In this document: positions 11,302 through 23,760 of the stretch, piece by piece
How the letters are laid out: each line of letters starts with the position of its first letter
How positions within the stretch are numbered: the first letter of the stretch is position 1
NCBI RefSeq assembly: GCF_000715075.1
Contig: NC_134082.1
Span: forward strand, 100,356,399 to 100,420,398
Length of the DNA stretch: 64,000 nucleotides
Direction of reading: 5' to 3'
DNA from: Nicotiana tabacum
Taxonomy: Eukaryota > Streptophyta > Magnoliopsida > Solanales > Solanaceae
Made by a program: the position numbers and the translations under genes
Notes under the pieces: model-generated
Seen by the model: only the letters and a program-made list of their open reading frames with translations
Databases searched by the model: none
What the model was told of the DNA's origin: nothing

Positions 11302-12243
11302 ATTTCTTTTCCCATTTTTAGGTCATAAGTTGTAATCTGACTTTGGGTTGAGCAAGTGAACGTCTGTTATTAACCATTTTGAGTAATTTTAGAGTAGTTT
11401 TATCATTGAATCTTCAAGTATTAGCTTGTAATTAAATCTTATGGGTTTTTCTTCATCTATTTATCAGTTTTTTTCTATTATTATGAGTAGCTAAACCCAT
11501 TAGCTAGGGTTGTGGCTCAACCCTAGTGTGGATATTTGATGGGTCTTGAGTTTTAAGGCTTGAATGTCTATGGGTGTTTGATATTTGGACTAATTTGGGT
11601 TTTCCATGTTGAATTAGTGGTTGCAAACACTAATTTCTGCCTATTTGACTTGGGTTCTTCTTGAGAAAGATAACTTGAGTCTAGGAAAATTAGTCCAACA
11701 AGGAATTGGGGCATATTCAAAAGATTGACAGCCCCAATTAAAGGGTTAAACCTAGAGATAGTAATACCCGACTTGAACCTAAATTGCTTGCACAAATTAT
11801 CATACCCAATTGGTCTTGAGAAAGTCAATTAGGGCAAAATTACTCAAACTACCAAGAGGTATAGAGTGAGAAGTTTCATGCATTGGTTATATCGTAATCC
11901 TCAACATGACAATCTTGCCTTAGTCTCGAGAACCCGTCAAGTATCCACCTAGGAGAAAGTCACTTCCCTAGTGCCTCCTTAACTATTTAGACAACCTTTC
12001 AAGTATCTTACTCTTAGCTTAATTTGGCATATTATTAGTATAATATTAGAAGTAATCAAAAGACCAAAGATGATTGGAAGAGTAATTAAGAGCAATAACA
12101 CATCTCTAGTTTAGATAGAAATCCAATTCCTACTTCTAGCTCCTTGTGGATTCGATCCCGACTATCTCGAGTAAAAGCTGCTTCAACCGCTCTCGCTACT
12201 TCGTATTAGTGTAGGGTTGGCCCCGATCACCTGTTCATAATGA

Positions 12244-12466
12244 GACGTATATGGTGGGCATGATTTGTGTTGAAAAGGAATATGAGAACTCTTTTGAGAT
12301 CCTCGGAGAGCCACTTGCCGCAAAGATTTCAGCGCTATCAGTCTCGATTTCGGAAGTTTATCTTAAGAACGAGTCGGCAAAAGGGACCCCAAGGCCACCC
12401 GCTGAGGTAAATGTGATTCAAATTGGTATATTTCTGGGTAATATCAATGTGCGACTCAGTGGCTAA
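12244..12466 (+). pseudogene. Unrecognised coding remnant at the broken edge of the Tat-like element
   Basis: An open stretch continues from the Athila junction (AATGAGACGTATATGGTGGGC) to a TAA-type stop after NVRLSG. The 71-residue product has a pattern of acidic and hydrophobic residues (EKEYENSFEILGEPL) but no motif I recognise. As it sits at the truncated edge of the element it may be the tail of a longer ORF, or chance. Confidence 0.3.
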
Positions 12467-14954
12467 GATGTCAAGCTTGGTAATTGGAAAGACACTCCTT
12501 CTTGGTTAGCCATGAAGGAGTCTTGGTAGTTTATTTTGTCGTCGTTTTTGTTGTCCAGGTTATTTCAGGGTTGTAATCTGGATATTATCTTATGACTCAA
12601 ACCCTTCTATCATTTTATTTTTCCTAGCTCAACTAGTCTTGTTACCTCGTTTAGTATTATGTAGGTTTGTTTCAGGGTTGTTACCCAGTTTATTTTGCTT
12701 GTTTTGTTGTTCGAACCTTTACACCGTCTGTTTAATGCAATCTCCTATTTTCTATCATTTCTAGTTAGTTTTTGTTTATTTCTCTTTTTCTTTTATAGTT
12801 CTTTTAATGGTGACTCTAGTGGCATAACATGCATGTGGAATTCTCAGCATGGTCTTGAAAGTTAATCTAATTATGAAACAATAAAACAAATTTGGAAGAT
12901 GACAGAGATGTTTGAGGGAAATAAGTAAAGATTTAGAGATTTTAAGATTATCTAAAGCCTAAATGTGTGAAACTAGGGCAGATAGTTTGGGAAGTTAATA
13001 GGATGAAAAGAATTTATTACAAAAGAGTGCGTCACAGACAGTTGAAGCAAGCAACTTTCAGTTCAAGTGCATCTCAAGTTACAAGATAAAGCCAAAAGAT
13101 TTTGCTCCAAACTGGCAGAAAAGATCCATTGTGAAGAAGAAATTACCCAACAAGAGCTCTGTACTTGACAAGGAACTAAAGAAAAGTGGAAGTCATATCT
13201 GTGTCATCACTGCCGAAGTTGCAAAAGAAATGTTATGCGTGATCTTCCTTTTTCATCCTTAAGTGGCATGTGTTGTACTTGGCATTTTCAGGGATTGGGA
13301 GACCCTTTTTCAGCTACCCAAATACTTTATACCATTCGGTACCCCTTTTTTGAGCCTATGCTAATTTTCTTGACCTCCCCTCTTTTGGAATCAAGTTAGA
13401 GTCATTAGAAAAAAAATATCATGCCACATAAGGTTTGTTTTAGAAACTTCATTCCAAAAGAAAATTTCAAAAAAAAAAAAAGAGAGAAGAGAAAAAAAGA
13501 AAAAAAAGAAAATAGCAGCAACAAACAGTAGTCTTTTAAACTACGTTCGACCTGATTCTTGTCATCACAAGATACGTAGGCAACCTTACGGTTCGGTCTC
13601 ACCAAATAAAATATTTCATAATCTCACAAAGTCAAGGGTGGGGCATTTTGTCTTAGAAACTCCATCTCAAAAAAAAAAGAAAGAAAGAAAGAATCAAATT
13701 CTTTTGTTTTAGAAATTAGGGCAAAGTTTTAAAATGGATTCCAAAAGTTGTAAACAAATTAACCCTGTTATCTTAGTTATTTTGAGCCCTTATGATATCA
13801 TTTCTTTCTAACCTTGCCCAAAAGCCACATTACAGTCCAAAAAAGACCTCTCAGATAATCTTTGGGAGTGCCGAGTTAGCCATGCTAAGAGCACATGATA
13901 TTTTTACCATGGTTAATGCCTTTTCATCTGCAAAATCAGAGGAAATAAGAAGAAAAGAATAAAATGAGAGAGTCTTATTGGTGAAAACCTTCACAAGCAC
14001 CATAAGACGACGGTGAGTTGAGACAAAGAACAAAATGATAGAGGCTTGATGGTGAAAACCTTTTAGACACTACAAGTCGAATAAGGACCATGAATCAGAT
14101 AGGATAATCGAAGCATTGAAGCCCAGTTTCACGGCTTAGAGATACAACAAGAGTTGAACATTAGACTTGCATGACAGATTAGGCCATTAAATCCAAAATG
14201 CATGTCACGGTCATTAGAGTTGGTATCCACATCTGATAACTTTCTACTTGGTAATTATCTTGTTAGATGTCATCTCTTTATGTTGTCCCCTTAACTCTGT
14301 TCTTCTTGCCTTGTTATGTCCTCTTGAATTTGTTTTGTCAGAACAAGTAAGAAATGACATAAAAATCTGCTACCAGCTTTCCAATTGCACAAAGTAGAGT
14401 CTGGTTAGCATGTCAAAGTGGCATAAGTCAGGAAAGTGTAGTATGCGCACTGAGTGGGTGACAGTTGACATCGACGTACTTCGGTATTCATGTGAAATGT
14501 GAAGGTTCGATCAATTCATGAACACAATGCAACAAATAGAGGGATTTGGGACTTGAACAGATCAGATGTGTTTTCTATGATAAGCTTTGACAAGAAAGAA
14601 ATTAGCCAATAATAGGCAAGGTCCCCAAGTTGAAATTAAAGTTATCATGTCATGTGTAGGAGCAATCACCCTCAAAGTCAAAACCACAAACCAACCACCA
14701 TGTTACACTCACAAGTTTTCTTTGTTTGAAACAGGGACAAAGACTATGTCCGAATCAAAGCTTGGAAGCTTGAATTTTTCAAGTGTCGTACCCAAATTTT
14801 GTCAGTACAATGGATGCACATCCTAGTCGAGTCTTTAATTTTGCTCTCATCATTGCATCCTTCATCAATAGCATAGGTGATTTACAGTTTTGCTAACAAC
14901 TCACAAATATTCCTAGTGCAAACTGGGGCATAAAATTTTATTTGTATTGTTGTT
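12467..14954 (+). other. AT-rich non-coding part of Tat-like 3' UTR
   Basis: I see no supported gene. The text contains repeated phrases (TTTCAGGGTTGT at about 12560 and 12670) and A/G-rich runs. The short ORF at 14587-14826 has no recognisable domain. Confidence 0.5.
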
Positions 14955-15720
14955 TTTGATTGCAGGCACCCACCTGGAGAACAAGGGGCAATATTTCAAA
15001 ATTTGGTTTCAAGTTCACATTAGAGAAGCATCAGGAGCCCATCTAAAGAATATGGTCAACTTTCGGTTTCTTTTAAGATCAAGCAGGAGGATACCGCCTG
15101 AAGAATAGAGTCAACTTTCAATTTTCAAGTCCAAGAAGCAGTAGGAGCCCACCTGAAAAACAGGGTCAACTTTCAGTTTTCAAGTTCGAGTCAGAGGCAT
15201 CAGTAACATGTCTAAAGAACATGGTCAACATTCAATTTTCAAGTTCAAGTCGGAGAGGCAACAGGAGCTCGCCTCAAGAACATGGTCAACTTTTAGTTTT
15301 CAAGATTCAAGTTAAAGACATCAGGAGTCCGCCTAAAAAACGGAGTCAACTTTCAGTTTCGTTCAAAATCAAGCAGGAGGATCCCGCCTGAAGAACATGA
15401 TCAACTTTCAATTTTCAAGTTCAAGAAGCATCAGGAGCCCACCTGAAGAGCAGGGTCAACTTTCAGTTTTCAAGATTCAAGTCAAAGACAGCAGGATCCC
15501 ACCTGAATAACAGGGTCAACTTTCAGTTTTCAAGATTCAATCCAAAGACAGCAGGATCCTGCCTGGAGAATAAGGGCAATTTTAAGTTCAAATCAGAAGT
15601 AGCACGAGCCCACCTGAAAGGCAAGGTTTGCAAGCTCAAGTCTACTAAAATTTCATGTTTATTTCAAGTCGAAGCAGCAGGAGCCCGCCTGGAGAATGGG
15701 GTGAATTTTTAGTTTCATGT
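14955..15720 (+). repeat. Tandem array, ~56-60 bp units, in Tat-like 3' UTR
   Basis: About 12 degenerate units carry a core CAGGAGCCCGCCTGAAGAAC, GGTCAACTTTCAG and TTTTCAAG. The TCAACTTTC core recurs at about 15055, 15110, 15166, 15222, 15285, 15344, 15399, 15455 and 15514. Three consecutive units (15055, 15110, 15166) match those 289 bp later (15344, 15399, 15455), which suggests a block duplication inside the array. Confidence 0.8.
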
Positions 15721-16073
15721 TGAAGGAGAAAGTGGAGATTCATAGAAGACTCAAGACAAGAAGTAGATAGGATCTTGTGTTTTTCTTTTATTTTTGCTGT
15801 AATATATCCTTTTATTTTGATGTAATGGTAGGAACCGCGGTCGAAAACCTTGACGACACCTCAATCGACTCTCCACCTTGGTACTTCATCGCTTTTCCTA
15901 CTTCCGAACTACACGTGGCTTGATTCCTTTATAGCCAAGTATATGTAGGCAACTCAGATACCAGAGCTCAGTCACATTCTCCTTTCTTTTAATTTTTGGT
16001 CTCTCTAAATAAGGGCCGGGTCAAAAAATCTGTCTCGTCGTTCTTTATGTGAAAACTCTTCGTGTTTCCACTC

Positions 16074-16086
16074 AAAGAGAGGTAGC
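16074..16086 (+). other. Polypurine tract of Tat-like element
   Basis: AAAGAGAGGTAGC immediately precedes TGTAGACATG. It has the same form as the tract AAAGAGGGGCAAC of the minus-strand Ogre-like element. Confidence 0.75.
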
Positions 16087-16520
16087 TGTAGACATGTAAT
16101 TTTTTATCCTCCCCAAGATTTTACATATTTTAGCATTTAAATATTTAGTTTAGGTCTAATATCGCTATTTTAACTAGTTGACTCTTTGACTTTATTTTAT
16201 CACAAAATAAAAATTACAAAAATATTTTTCTTTTATTTAGTTAATTGATATTTTATCTAGTTACTTTTAGTTTATTTACCTTTCATAAAATTAAAATAAA
16301 TAAAAATAATAAAAAATACAAAAATGGTATTGATAGTTTATTTTTCCAAAAAAAAAAAAGATAAGAAGAAAATTTTTGGACTAATTTTTGTCATATTTTT
16401 ATGTGAGGAGCACAATTTTAAGCTTGAGTTGGCCCAATCTTAAACCCATTACATTTGAGTCCAATACCCAATTGACCCAACCCTATAACCTAAGAGACCT
16501 AATTCTTAAAAAGGGTATGC
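16087..16520 (+). mobile_element. 3' LTR of Tat-like element, 5' part only
   Basis: It starts TGTAGACATGTAATTTTTTA, a Tat-type terminus. It is AT-rich, then becomes a stretch of TTGGCCCAATC and CCCAATTGACCC type. I lose a consistent LTR character near 16520, so it is truncated or interrupted there. The right end is approximate. Confidence 0.5.
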
Positions 16521-19423
16521 CATGTATCGTGGCCATGCCACAGGAGCTATACCCACAATCACGATGATTTATTATTAATCGCGCCTAAGCAAGCTACGAT
16601 GTTCAAAATTGTTGAGGCCATTTAATATGATTATAAAGTCGTAGCTATATGGGATTCATTTGCTAGGAAAGAGATGCATCTACGTTATATGATTTGATGA
16701 GGGATTATAAAGTTTCAGGTTCCATCAAAGACTTCGAGGATTATTAAGAGCTAAGGTTCAGAAGAATTTCACTTCAATGAGGCACTACAAAAACTAATTA
16801 AATACAAGGGAATGCAATCAAATTCAAATTATGTTATTACTGGTTGTACATTCAAATTAGTACTTAGAATAAGAAAGATAAAGTCTAATCTTGCAGTCAT
16901 TGTACGTAAAATTGGGACTTAAGAGAGAGCCTTGTCTATGACCGGATCACAACAAATCAACAAAATGACTTGACGCTAGCCTTAATATAATCAAAAATTA
17001 ACTCATACATTTAAAATCTCAAATGGAATATATATACAGCTGTGAGTACTATTTTTGTACTAATTACTTATTTTCAAATAACATTATCATTCTCTATAAT
17101 TACTAACATTTCACCATATTTGTAATTTTCTCAAGCCCAATGGCAGTTCATAATCACAAAGCTATCATTGTAGGGGACTGAATTAAGTATAACATACTGA
17201 GCATGAATATTTTGTTCGATCTCAGATTTAACAGTAATAATTTTTTTTATTACACCTTAAATGAACAAATTCATGACCTGAATTAATAGAGAAAATAACC
17301 TTCTAACTTGTTAATTTTTAGCTTCAACGCCTGTATGTAATATCTTAGCAATGGCCTTAAGAAAGTGTGCTTCAGACACTTGAACTAGCATACTCTATTT
17401 CCTCCTCCTTCTTTCACATGTATCTCAGCCCAAACCTCATCCTTGGAAACACCAGTTATTCAAAGAAAATAAGTAAAACAAATTTAAAAGAAAACCATTT
17501 TTTCTAACATGAAAATACAGTAAACTCACATTGCAACTAGACTTAGGTTTCAATACAGTAGAGTCAAACAAGATGCAACATGACAAATATCAATCAATTA
17601 GGCAATAATGAAACACAACAAAGCATGAACCAATTTAACTACTCTCACTCAAATGAAAGAAAATCTACATCGTTTGGACAGAAGATACAAGGCTTACAAC
17701 AAAAGCAAATAACAGAAAGTAAATTTCTGACTTTGGAGAAGAGCAACGGCTAATCGTGGGAAGAAATAACAAAATCAATCCCTGTCTAAGGTAAGAGAAA
17801 CCAAAGATGGAACCAAGCTTAACAAAACAGCAGAAACAACAAAAACATGTTCAAATCCACTCCAAAATCCAACGAGAACTCAGGAACTACTGAAACATTG
17901 CAATGGAATTTAAAGTGGCTTTTTAATTCTTTTTTTTTGTTTCTTTTTTTTATTCTTAATCTAAATTCAAATATTAGAGTGTTTTTCTCAAGAGTATCAG
18001 TGAATCGGTGTCAAAAATGAAGAAAAGGATTCTGAATTTCAGAGGGTTTTTCCGTGTGTGAGAATGTGAGGAAGAGTCCCTTCTTATAGAATGTAAGAGT
18101 GTGCTTTGTATGAAAGACGGAGAGTGTGAGAATATTCTACCAGCTCCCTAAAAATTAGGGAATTGGCATCTTTTGTAACAGAAAAATGGACAGTTGTCCC
18201 TTTCTAGAATTTTTCCTCATTTCCCACTCTTTTAATTTTTGAAAATTCACTCTTTTAAACCCCAATTTGACCTAGTTCTTTCATTTTATTGCATTTTAAT
18301 CCTTTTTAGAAACTTCCCACATAACCAACTCAGATTCCACAATTTTAGTGTACCTTTTAGTCCCCCAATTCTTGCAAATCACTTTTCTTTTAACCTTTTA
18401 TGTTACTTCCAAATATGCTGACCTCTATCCAACCTCAAACAGAAATCATCAATTACTCAATCACACATTTACATGGAAGGCATGTATTTGAAGTGCTAAT
18501 CTAATCGAAAAATTTAAAACACATAGAAAACCATTAAATTGCCAAACATGCAACTGACTAATAAAATCCATCCATAATCATATTCAAAACAAATATACTA
18601 GATGTTAATCTGCTGTTACTTAACCAATTTATAAACCAAATTAACCTAATTAAACTAAGTCAAACGGACCACAGAAAAATTAAAAATCCTTCTATTTTCA
18701 ACAAACCATAATAACAAAAAGAATAATAGAAAAAAGTGAGGGTGTACCTATGGAAAGAAAGATGATTCAATTGAAGCAAGCTTCAACAAAGCTTGGCCGG
18801 TCAGTGCCTTTTTGATGAAGGCTCGGCGAGTTTCGAAATGAAACAAAACTAACATGAAAGAACAATAAATTCACGTAAGTTTGAGCCAAAACGAATCTGA
18901 GATTTTAATAAATAGATGGACTTAGGGTTTTCTGACTTTTCTACTTTCTTAGATTTGAAAATCGGGCAAATATTCAGCAATTTGAAGGGAATGACTATGG
19001 GATTTGAGGAGATGAGGAATTGGTGAGTGTTTGGTCAAGATTTGGTGGTAATTGGTGGTGGTGGATGCCGGTGAGGGATTTGAGAAATTGGGGCGGCTAG
19101 AGTTTGGAGAGAGGGTGAGGAAGATGAAAAATGAGGTGAGTTTGGGGGTTAGGGGGTCGACAAATATAAAGGTTTTGGTTATTCAGTTCCCAGCCGTTAG
19201 ATCATAATTGATCAATGGATGAGATCATTTGGGGGAGAAAATGGGGTCGATTAGGTATTAAGAGGGCTGGACCGGTTTTAAGTGGAGGTGGGATTGGGGA
19301 AAATGAAAGGAAAATTGGGTTATTACAATTATTCGGGCCCAATTAAAAATGAAACTAAACCAAACTTTTTCTTCAGTTTCTCTTAATTTCATTTTTGGCC
19401 ATTAATTAAATTAACATGATATG
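16521..19423 (-). mobile_element. Probable minus-strand Ogre-type LTR remnant, inner part
   Basis: Read on the minus strand, 19423 to about 18900 resembles the transcribed part of an Ogre-type LTR: CCAATTTTCC, GACCCC, a CT-rich leader with CCTCACCCTCTC, and CTAGGGTTT-like words. The TAAAC duplication shows that 19428 was joined to 35339 before the chromovirus inserted, so this stretch and 35339-35726 are one old sequence. The part from 16521 to about 18200 has no recognisable features and the left boundary is unknown. Confidence 0.35.
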
Positions 19424-19428
19424 TAAAC
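19424..19428. other. Target-site duplication TAAAC, left copy
   Basis: TAAAC sits directly before the first chromovirus LTR (TATCAAGGCCC, a decayed TGTCACGACCC) and is repeated at 35334-35338 directly after the last LTR (GGTCGTTACA). Confidence 0.8.
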
Positions 19429-22101
19429 TATCAAGGCCCATTTCCATTATAGGTCATGATGGCGTCCAACACCATTATCAGGCAAGCCAACGCGGAAATA
19501 TAAATAAGTGTTCACTTTACTTTACCAAAAATAAGTACTACAATTTCTAAACTGGAAATTTAAAACAAGTGATAATCAGTAATGTACCCAAAATAATTAT
19601 ACAATTCCCAAAAGAATAGTCTACTAATGTGTGTACCAAGACTTGGTGTCACAGGTTGTGGGCAACTAGTAGAATATACGAAAGAATAAATCTATCCTAC
19701 TGTCCGAAATAGAATAGACAACCAAAATAAAGAGAGACTCCATCAAGCTGCAGAACGGCGCAGGATGAAAGTCTCAGACTATGATCAGTGATGTGCACCA
19801 GACAGATAGCTAGATGTACCTGCCTTAGATCCTGTACAATTAAGTACAGAAGCATAGTATGAGTACATAAACAATATGTACTCAGTAAGTATCCAGTTTA
19901 ATCTCGAAAAAGTAGAGACTAGAGGTCAACTTAATACTTACTAGGGTCAAATAATATAATAAAGTATTATGCTAAGCATGGAAGTCGTAAGTAATTAACA
20001 GTTTGTAGCAAGAAGTAATTAAGTCATGTCTTTAATAATATCACAGTTAGCCATTTATATTTCAAAACATTTAACACATCAAGTCATGAATAAGATTTTA
20101 CATAGATATCATGCGCACATTATGCCGAGGTCAATGGCCCGATCCAACAGAAAAAAAAACTGTGCACTGCCAGAGAGTCGAATGACGCGGACCATAGATA
20201 CATCTATTTCTACCAAGGCGATCGGCCCAATCCACAAATATCAATTAACATCAGGAAAATACATGAAGGCACATTTATATTCAAATAAATTCATACAAGT
20301 GTTCAACAAGTACATACATTCACTTATGTTCGTTTCCAATTCTCTAGCATATCCTAAGTGATCACATTAGCAAGAAAATACATAGACATTCGCAAATATG
20401 GCATGACACGGGTCCTAAACTACCTGGATAATTAGCAAAATAATAGCTACGCACGGACTCTCATCACCTAGTTCATACGTAGCCCCCGCATTTAGTGGCA
20501 AATTATTCAATTATTACACCTATGGGGACAATTCTCTCTTGCAAGGTTAGAAAGGAGACTTACCTCACTCTGAAGTGTACTTCCAATACCAAGAACGTGC
20601 TCAAACTCTCAATTTGGAGCCGAACGATCCAAAACTAATTAAACGAGGTAGGAACTAGTCAATAAAAGTTCACAAGATCACATTCTGACAATTAAAGCAA
20701 TTTTCCAACCTTAAACACAAGTTTCCTAAAAACCGACCCCAGGCCCACGTGCCCGTATTCCAAAATTTTTCGAAGAAAGTTATTCTTTATAACCTAAGGA
20801 TTAATAATATATGATTTCTAATTCATTTCATAATAAATTTCGTTGTTAAATCTAACTTTTATCAAAACCCTAGGTTTTGCTCTAACCCCATGATTTTACC
20901 TTAATCTTTGTGTGTTAATCTACCCAAGACTCAAGTATTAAACTAGAAATAGGTAGGATAAACTTATCTCAAGATGCTAGGAGAAAGTCCTCTCTCAAGA
21001 GCTTCAAAATCGCCCAATGGGGGAGTGAAAAATGGCCAAAATGGCTTAAAGCCAGTATCAAATGAAGCTCACTGCTTTAGTGATTTCCGCATCTGCGGTC
21101 CCATTTCTGTGAGAGGAAGGCCACATCTTCAGAATTGACCAAGCGAGCTGGGACCGCTTCTGCGGCTAAGGAGCCGCTTCTACAGCTTTGGCTTGGCCTG
21201 CCTTGGCCGCATCTGTGAAAGGACAACCACTTCTGCGGTCTCGCACCTGCGGCTGACCAACCGCAGGTGCGGTTAGGACATCAACCTGAAGCTTCAGCTC
21301 TTCCCAAATTTTCCAACTTCACTCGAGCCTCGTCCGATTGACGCTCGGGGCTCCCGGGCCCCACCCGAACATACCGACAAGTTTGAAATCATAAAACAGA
21401 CCCGCTCGAACCTTCGGAAGGCCTGAAACAACGCTAAATCTAAGAATAACCCCCTAAAACCAATTGAATCAAACTTATGAACTTCAAGTTCTTCAATTTA
21501 TTTCTAACGTGCCGAAACGTATTTATACTACTCGGATTGACACCAAATTTTGCGAGCAAGTCTTAAATGTTATATTGGAAATGTGCTGGGCTCCGAAACC
21601 AACATACGAGCTCAATCATTAGCTAATTTTTTAAATCCTTTGAATTTTAGTTTAACAATTTCTAATAAAAATTCATTAATCGGGCTACAGACCTCGAAAT
21701 TCGATTTTAGGCATACGTCCAGGTCCCATATTTTCCTACATAAATATCTAATGAAACCGTCGCTGGAATTGAGATCTTATTCAAAGAGAAAGATCTCAAA
21801 TATCTGGATTTCTTTTTGTATATTATATGGATGATCCGATCCGCAAGGACCATGATTGGGAATTCACTCTGGGACCGTCAAAACACAAATTCGGGTCAGT
21901 TTGCTAAAAACGTTGACCAAAGTCAAACTTAGCCTTTTTCAGAAAATCTTAACGAATCAAATGAGCCTATTTCAACCCAAACTCTTCCAAATCCCGAACC
22001 AACCATCCCTGCTGGTCGTAAATTAGTTAAAGCAAGCACGAGAAGTTTTATTTAGGGGAACAGGGTTCTATAAAGCAAAACGATCAGTCGGGGTCATAAC
22101 A
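19429..22101 (-). mobile_element. Chromovirus LTR 1 (3' LTR of E1, 2,673 bp)
   Basis: On the minus strand it starts TGTTATGACCCC at 22101, a decayed TGTAACGACCC, and ends at 19429. It is collinear with LTR 2. A CpG-rich cluster lies at about 21085-21275. The stretch between the ends has no gene; the short ORFs at 20026-20361 and 21550-21834 are not supported because they are not kept in the other LTR copies. Confidence 0.85.
21085..21275 (-). repeat. CpG-rich motif cluster in chromovirus LTR 1
   Basis: Repeats of GCATCTGCGG, CCGCTTCTGCGG and GCACCTGCGG words. It includes a perfect inverted repeat: CGCACCTGCGG (21242-21252) and CCGCAGGTGCG (21261-21271) with an 8-bp loop. The equivalent cluster in LTR 2 is at about 30155-30365, where the inverted repeat has decayed at CpG sites. 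Downstream on the minus strand (about 21055) is a weak TATA-like site. Confidence 0.75.
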
Positions 22102-23694
22102 TTCTCCACCTCTTAAATAAACGTTCGTCCTTGAACAGACATAGAAAAGTGCCTGAGGTGCCGAATAAATGTGGATATCTGCTATGCATGTCCTCCTCGG
22201 ACTCCCAGGTCGCCTCCTCGATTAGTTGGCCCCTCCACTGGACTTTCAACGCTGAAATCCTCTTGGATCTTAACTGGCAATCATGTCTATCAACAATGGA
22301 AACTGGCTCCCCCTCATAACCCAAACTCTCATCCAGCTAAATAGTACTGAAGTTTAACACATGGGACAAGTCGGCATGATACCTCTGAAGCATGGACACG
22401 TGGAATACTGGATGAACTCCCAATAAGCTGGGGGGCAAAGCAAGCTCGTAAGCAACCTCTCCAACTCGCCTAAACTTCTTCCCAAACCTCATTATACCTT
22501 TCATTGGTAAGACTTTTAAGAGTACCTTCTCGCCAACCATGAATGCTACATCACGCACCTTCTGATCCGCGTAACTCTTCTGTATGGACTGAGCTATGCG
22601 AAGCCTTTCCTGAATCAACTTCACCTTATACAAGGCATCTTTCACCAAGTCTGTGCCGTACAACTTAGCCTCACCAGGCTCAAACCACCTGATAGGATAA
22701 CGACATCGCCGCCCATATAAAGCCTCAAATGGAGCCATCTCGATGTTGGACTGGTAGCCGTTGTTATAAGCAAACTCTACCAAATGCAAGAACTGATCCC
22801 ACTATCCACCAAAGTTAATCACACATGCTCTAAGCATGTCCTCCAAAATCTGAACTATCCGCTCTGATTGCCCATCGGTCTGAGGATGGAATGCTGTGCT
22901 AAGTTATACCCGGGTCTCCAACTCACTCTAAACAGTTCTCCAGAAAAGCGAAAGTGAACTGAGGAACTCTATCTGATATGATGGACACAGGCACACCGTG
23001 CAACCGGACTATCTCCCAAATGTAAATCTCAGCCAATCTCTCCAAAGTGTAAGTAGTCACAGCCGGAATAAAGTGTGCCGACTTGGTCAACTATCACCCA
23101 TACTGCATCAAACTTCCGCAATGTCCGGGGCAACCCAACAACGCAGTACATAGTAATGCGCTCCCACTTCCACTCTGGTATAGAGTCCTGCTGAAGTAGG
23201 CCACCCGGCCTATGGTGCTCAAACTTAACCTACTGGCAATTCAAACACCTAGCCACATACTCCACTATGTCCTTCTTCATTCTCCACCCCCAATAATGCT
23301 GCCTCAAGTCACGATACATTTTCATCGCACCCGGATGAACGGAATACCGCAAACTGTGAGCCTCTTCAAGTATCCTCTCCCTCAGTCTCCCTTAGGAACA
23401 CATAGGCGACCCTGGAGACGCAAAACATCATCCTCGCCAATAGAAACCTCCTTGGAACCTCCCTGTGGCACTGTCTCTCTAAGAACCGCCAAATATGGTT
23501 CATCGAATGATCTGCCCCAATAATGAAGACTGAGCAACCACACACGCAAGAACTCGGCTGGGCTCTGAAATATCCAACCTCACAAGTCTATTAGACAAGG
23601 ATTGAATGTCCAACGATAGAGGCCTCTCCTCTTTTGGAATGAATTCCAAGCTACCCATACTCTCTGCTTTCCTGCTTAAGGCATCCGCGACCAT
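22094..23694 (-). pseudogene. E1 integrase with C-terminal chromodomain, broken
   Basis: On the minus strand, after the linker MVADALSRKAESMGSL (23694), come the zinc-binding and core regions, heavily broken. A small deletion in the VIVDRLTKSAHF-type motif (near 23085) removes residues after the first catalytic Asp and shifts the frame. From 22789 an open stretch covers the end of the core (FAYNNGYQSNIEMAPFEALY), the linker and the GPF-type domain. The latter has lost about 14 residues between GKK and [14 protein letters not shown]. The chromodomain follows at 22324-22130 with VQWRGQ, EEATWE and YPHLF. Chromodomains of this family bind modified histone H3 and steer integration into heterochromatin. 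Not functional. Confidence 0.85.
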
Positions 23695-23760
23695 ATTTGC
23701 CTTACCCGGGTTATAAAGAATGGTGATGTCATAATCCTTCAGTAACTCAAGCCATCTGCG

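Larger units (their letters stand above)
1..12229 (+). mobile_element. Athila-like Ty3/gypsy retrotransposon, 3' half, interrupted by a solo LTR
   Basis: The stretch reads, in order: integrase C-terminal half (to 758), non-coding spacer, env-position ORF (from 1971), 3' UTR, polypurine tract and a 3' LTR (10705-12229). This order is typical of Athila elements. The 5' LTR, gag and most of pol lie outside the window, so the target-site duplication cannot be checked; the five bases after the LTR are CCTGT. A 4.9-kb solo LTR (2456-7321) splits the env-position ORF. All coding parts are broken. The Athila call rests on the integrase C-terminal wording (LFPGKL then GPF) and on the extra ORF. Confidence 0.8.
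10705..12229 (+). mobile_element. 3' LTR of Athila-like element (1,525 bp)
   Basis: It begins TGATAACTAGGG after the polypurine tract and ends CCCCGATCA. It contains a CpG-rich motif cluster (10905-11254), a TATA box 40 bp later (11294-11301), and a downstream R/U5 stretch. The partner LTR is outside the window, so the ends are judged from TG..CA and from the polypurine tract only. Confidence 0.7.
12230..16086 (+). mobile_element. Tat/Ogre-like element, 3' non-coding region, + strand
   Basis: The stretch lies between the Athila LTR and an LTR start at 16087 that is preceded by a polypurine tract. It is a long 3' UTR with purine-rich runs (13460-13520, 13660-13700) and a tandem array (14955-15720). 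Such long, repeat-bearing 3' UTRs are typical of Tat/Ogre elements. The pol genes and 5' part are absent, cut off by the Athila insertion. Confidence 0.55.

Noticed and set aside
22094..22324. Host chromodomain protein
   Set aside because: It directly follows the integrase GPF-type domain in the same strand and repeats in E2 and E3, so it is part of chromovirus pol.
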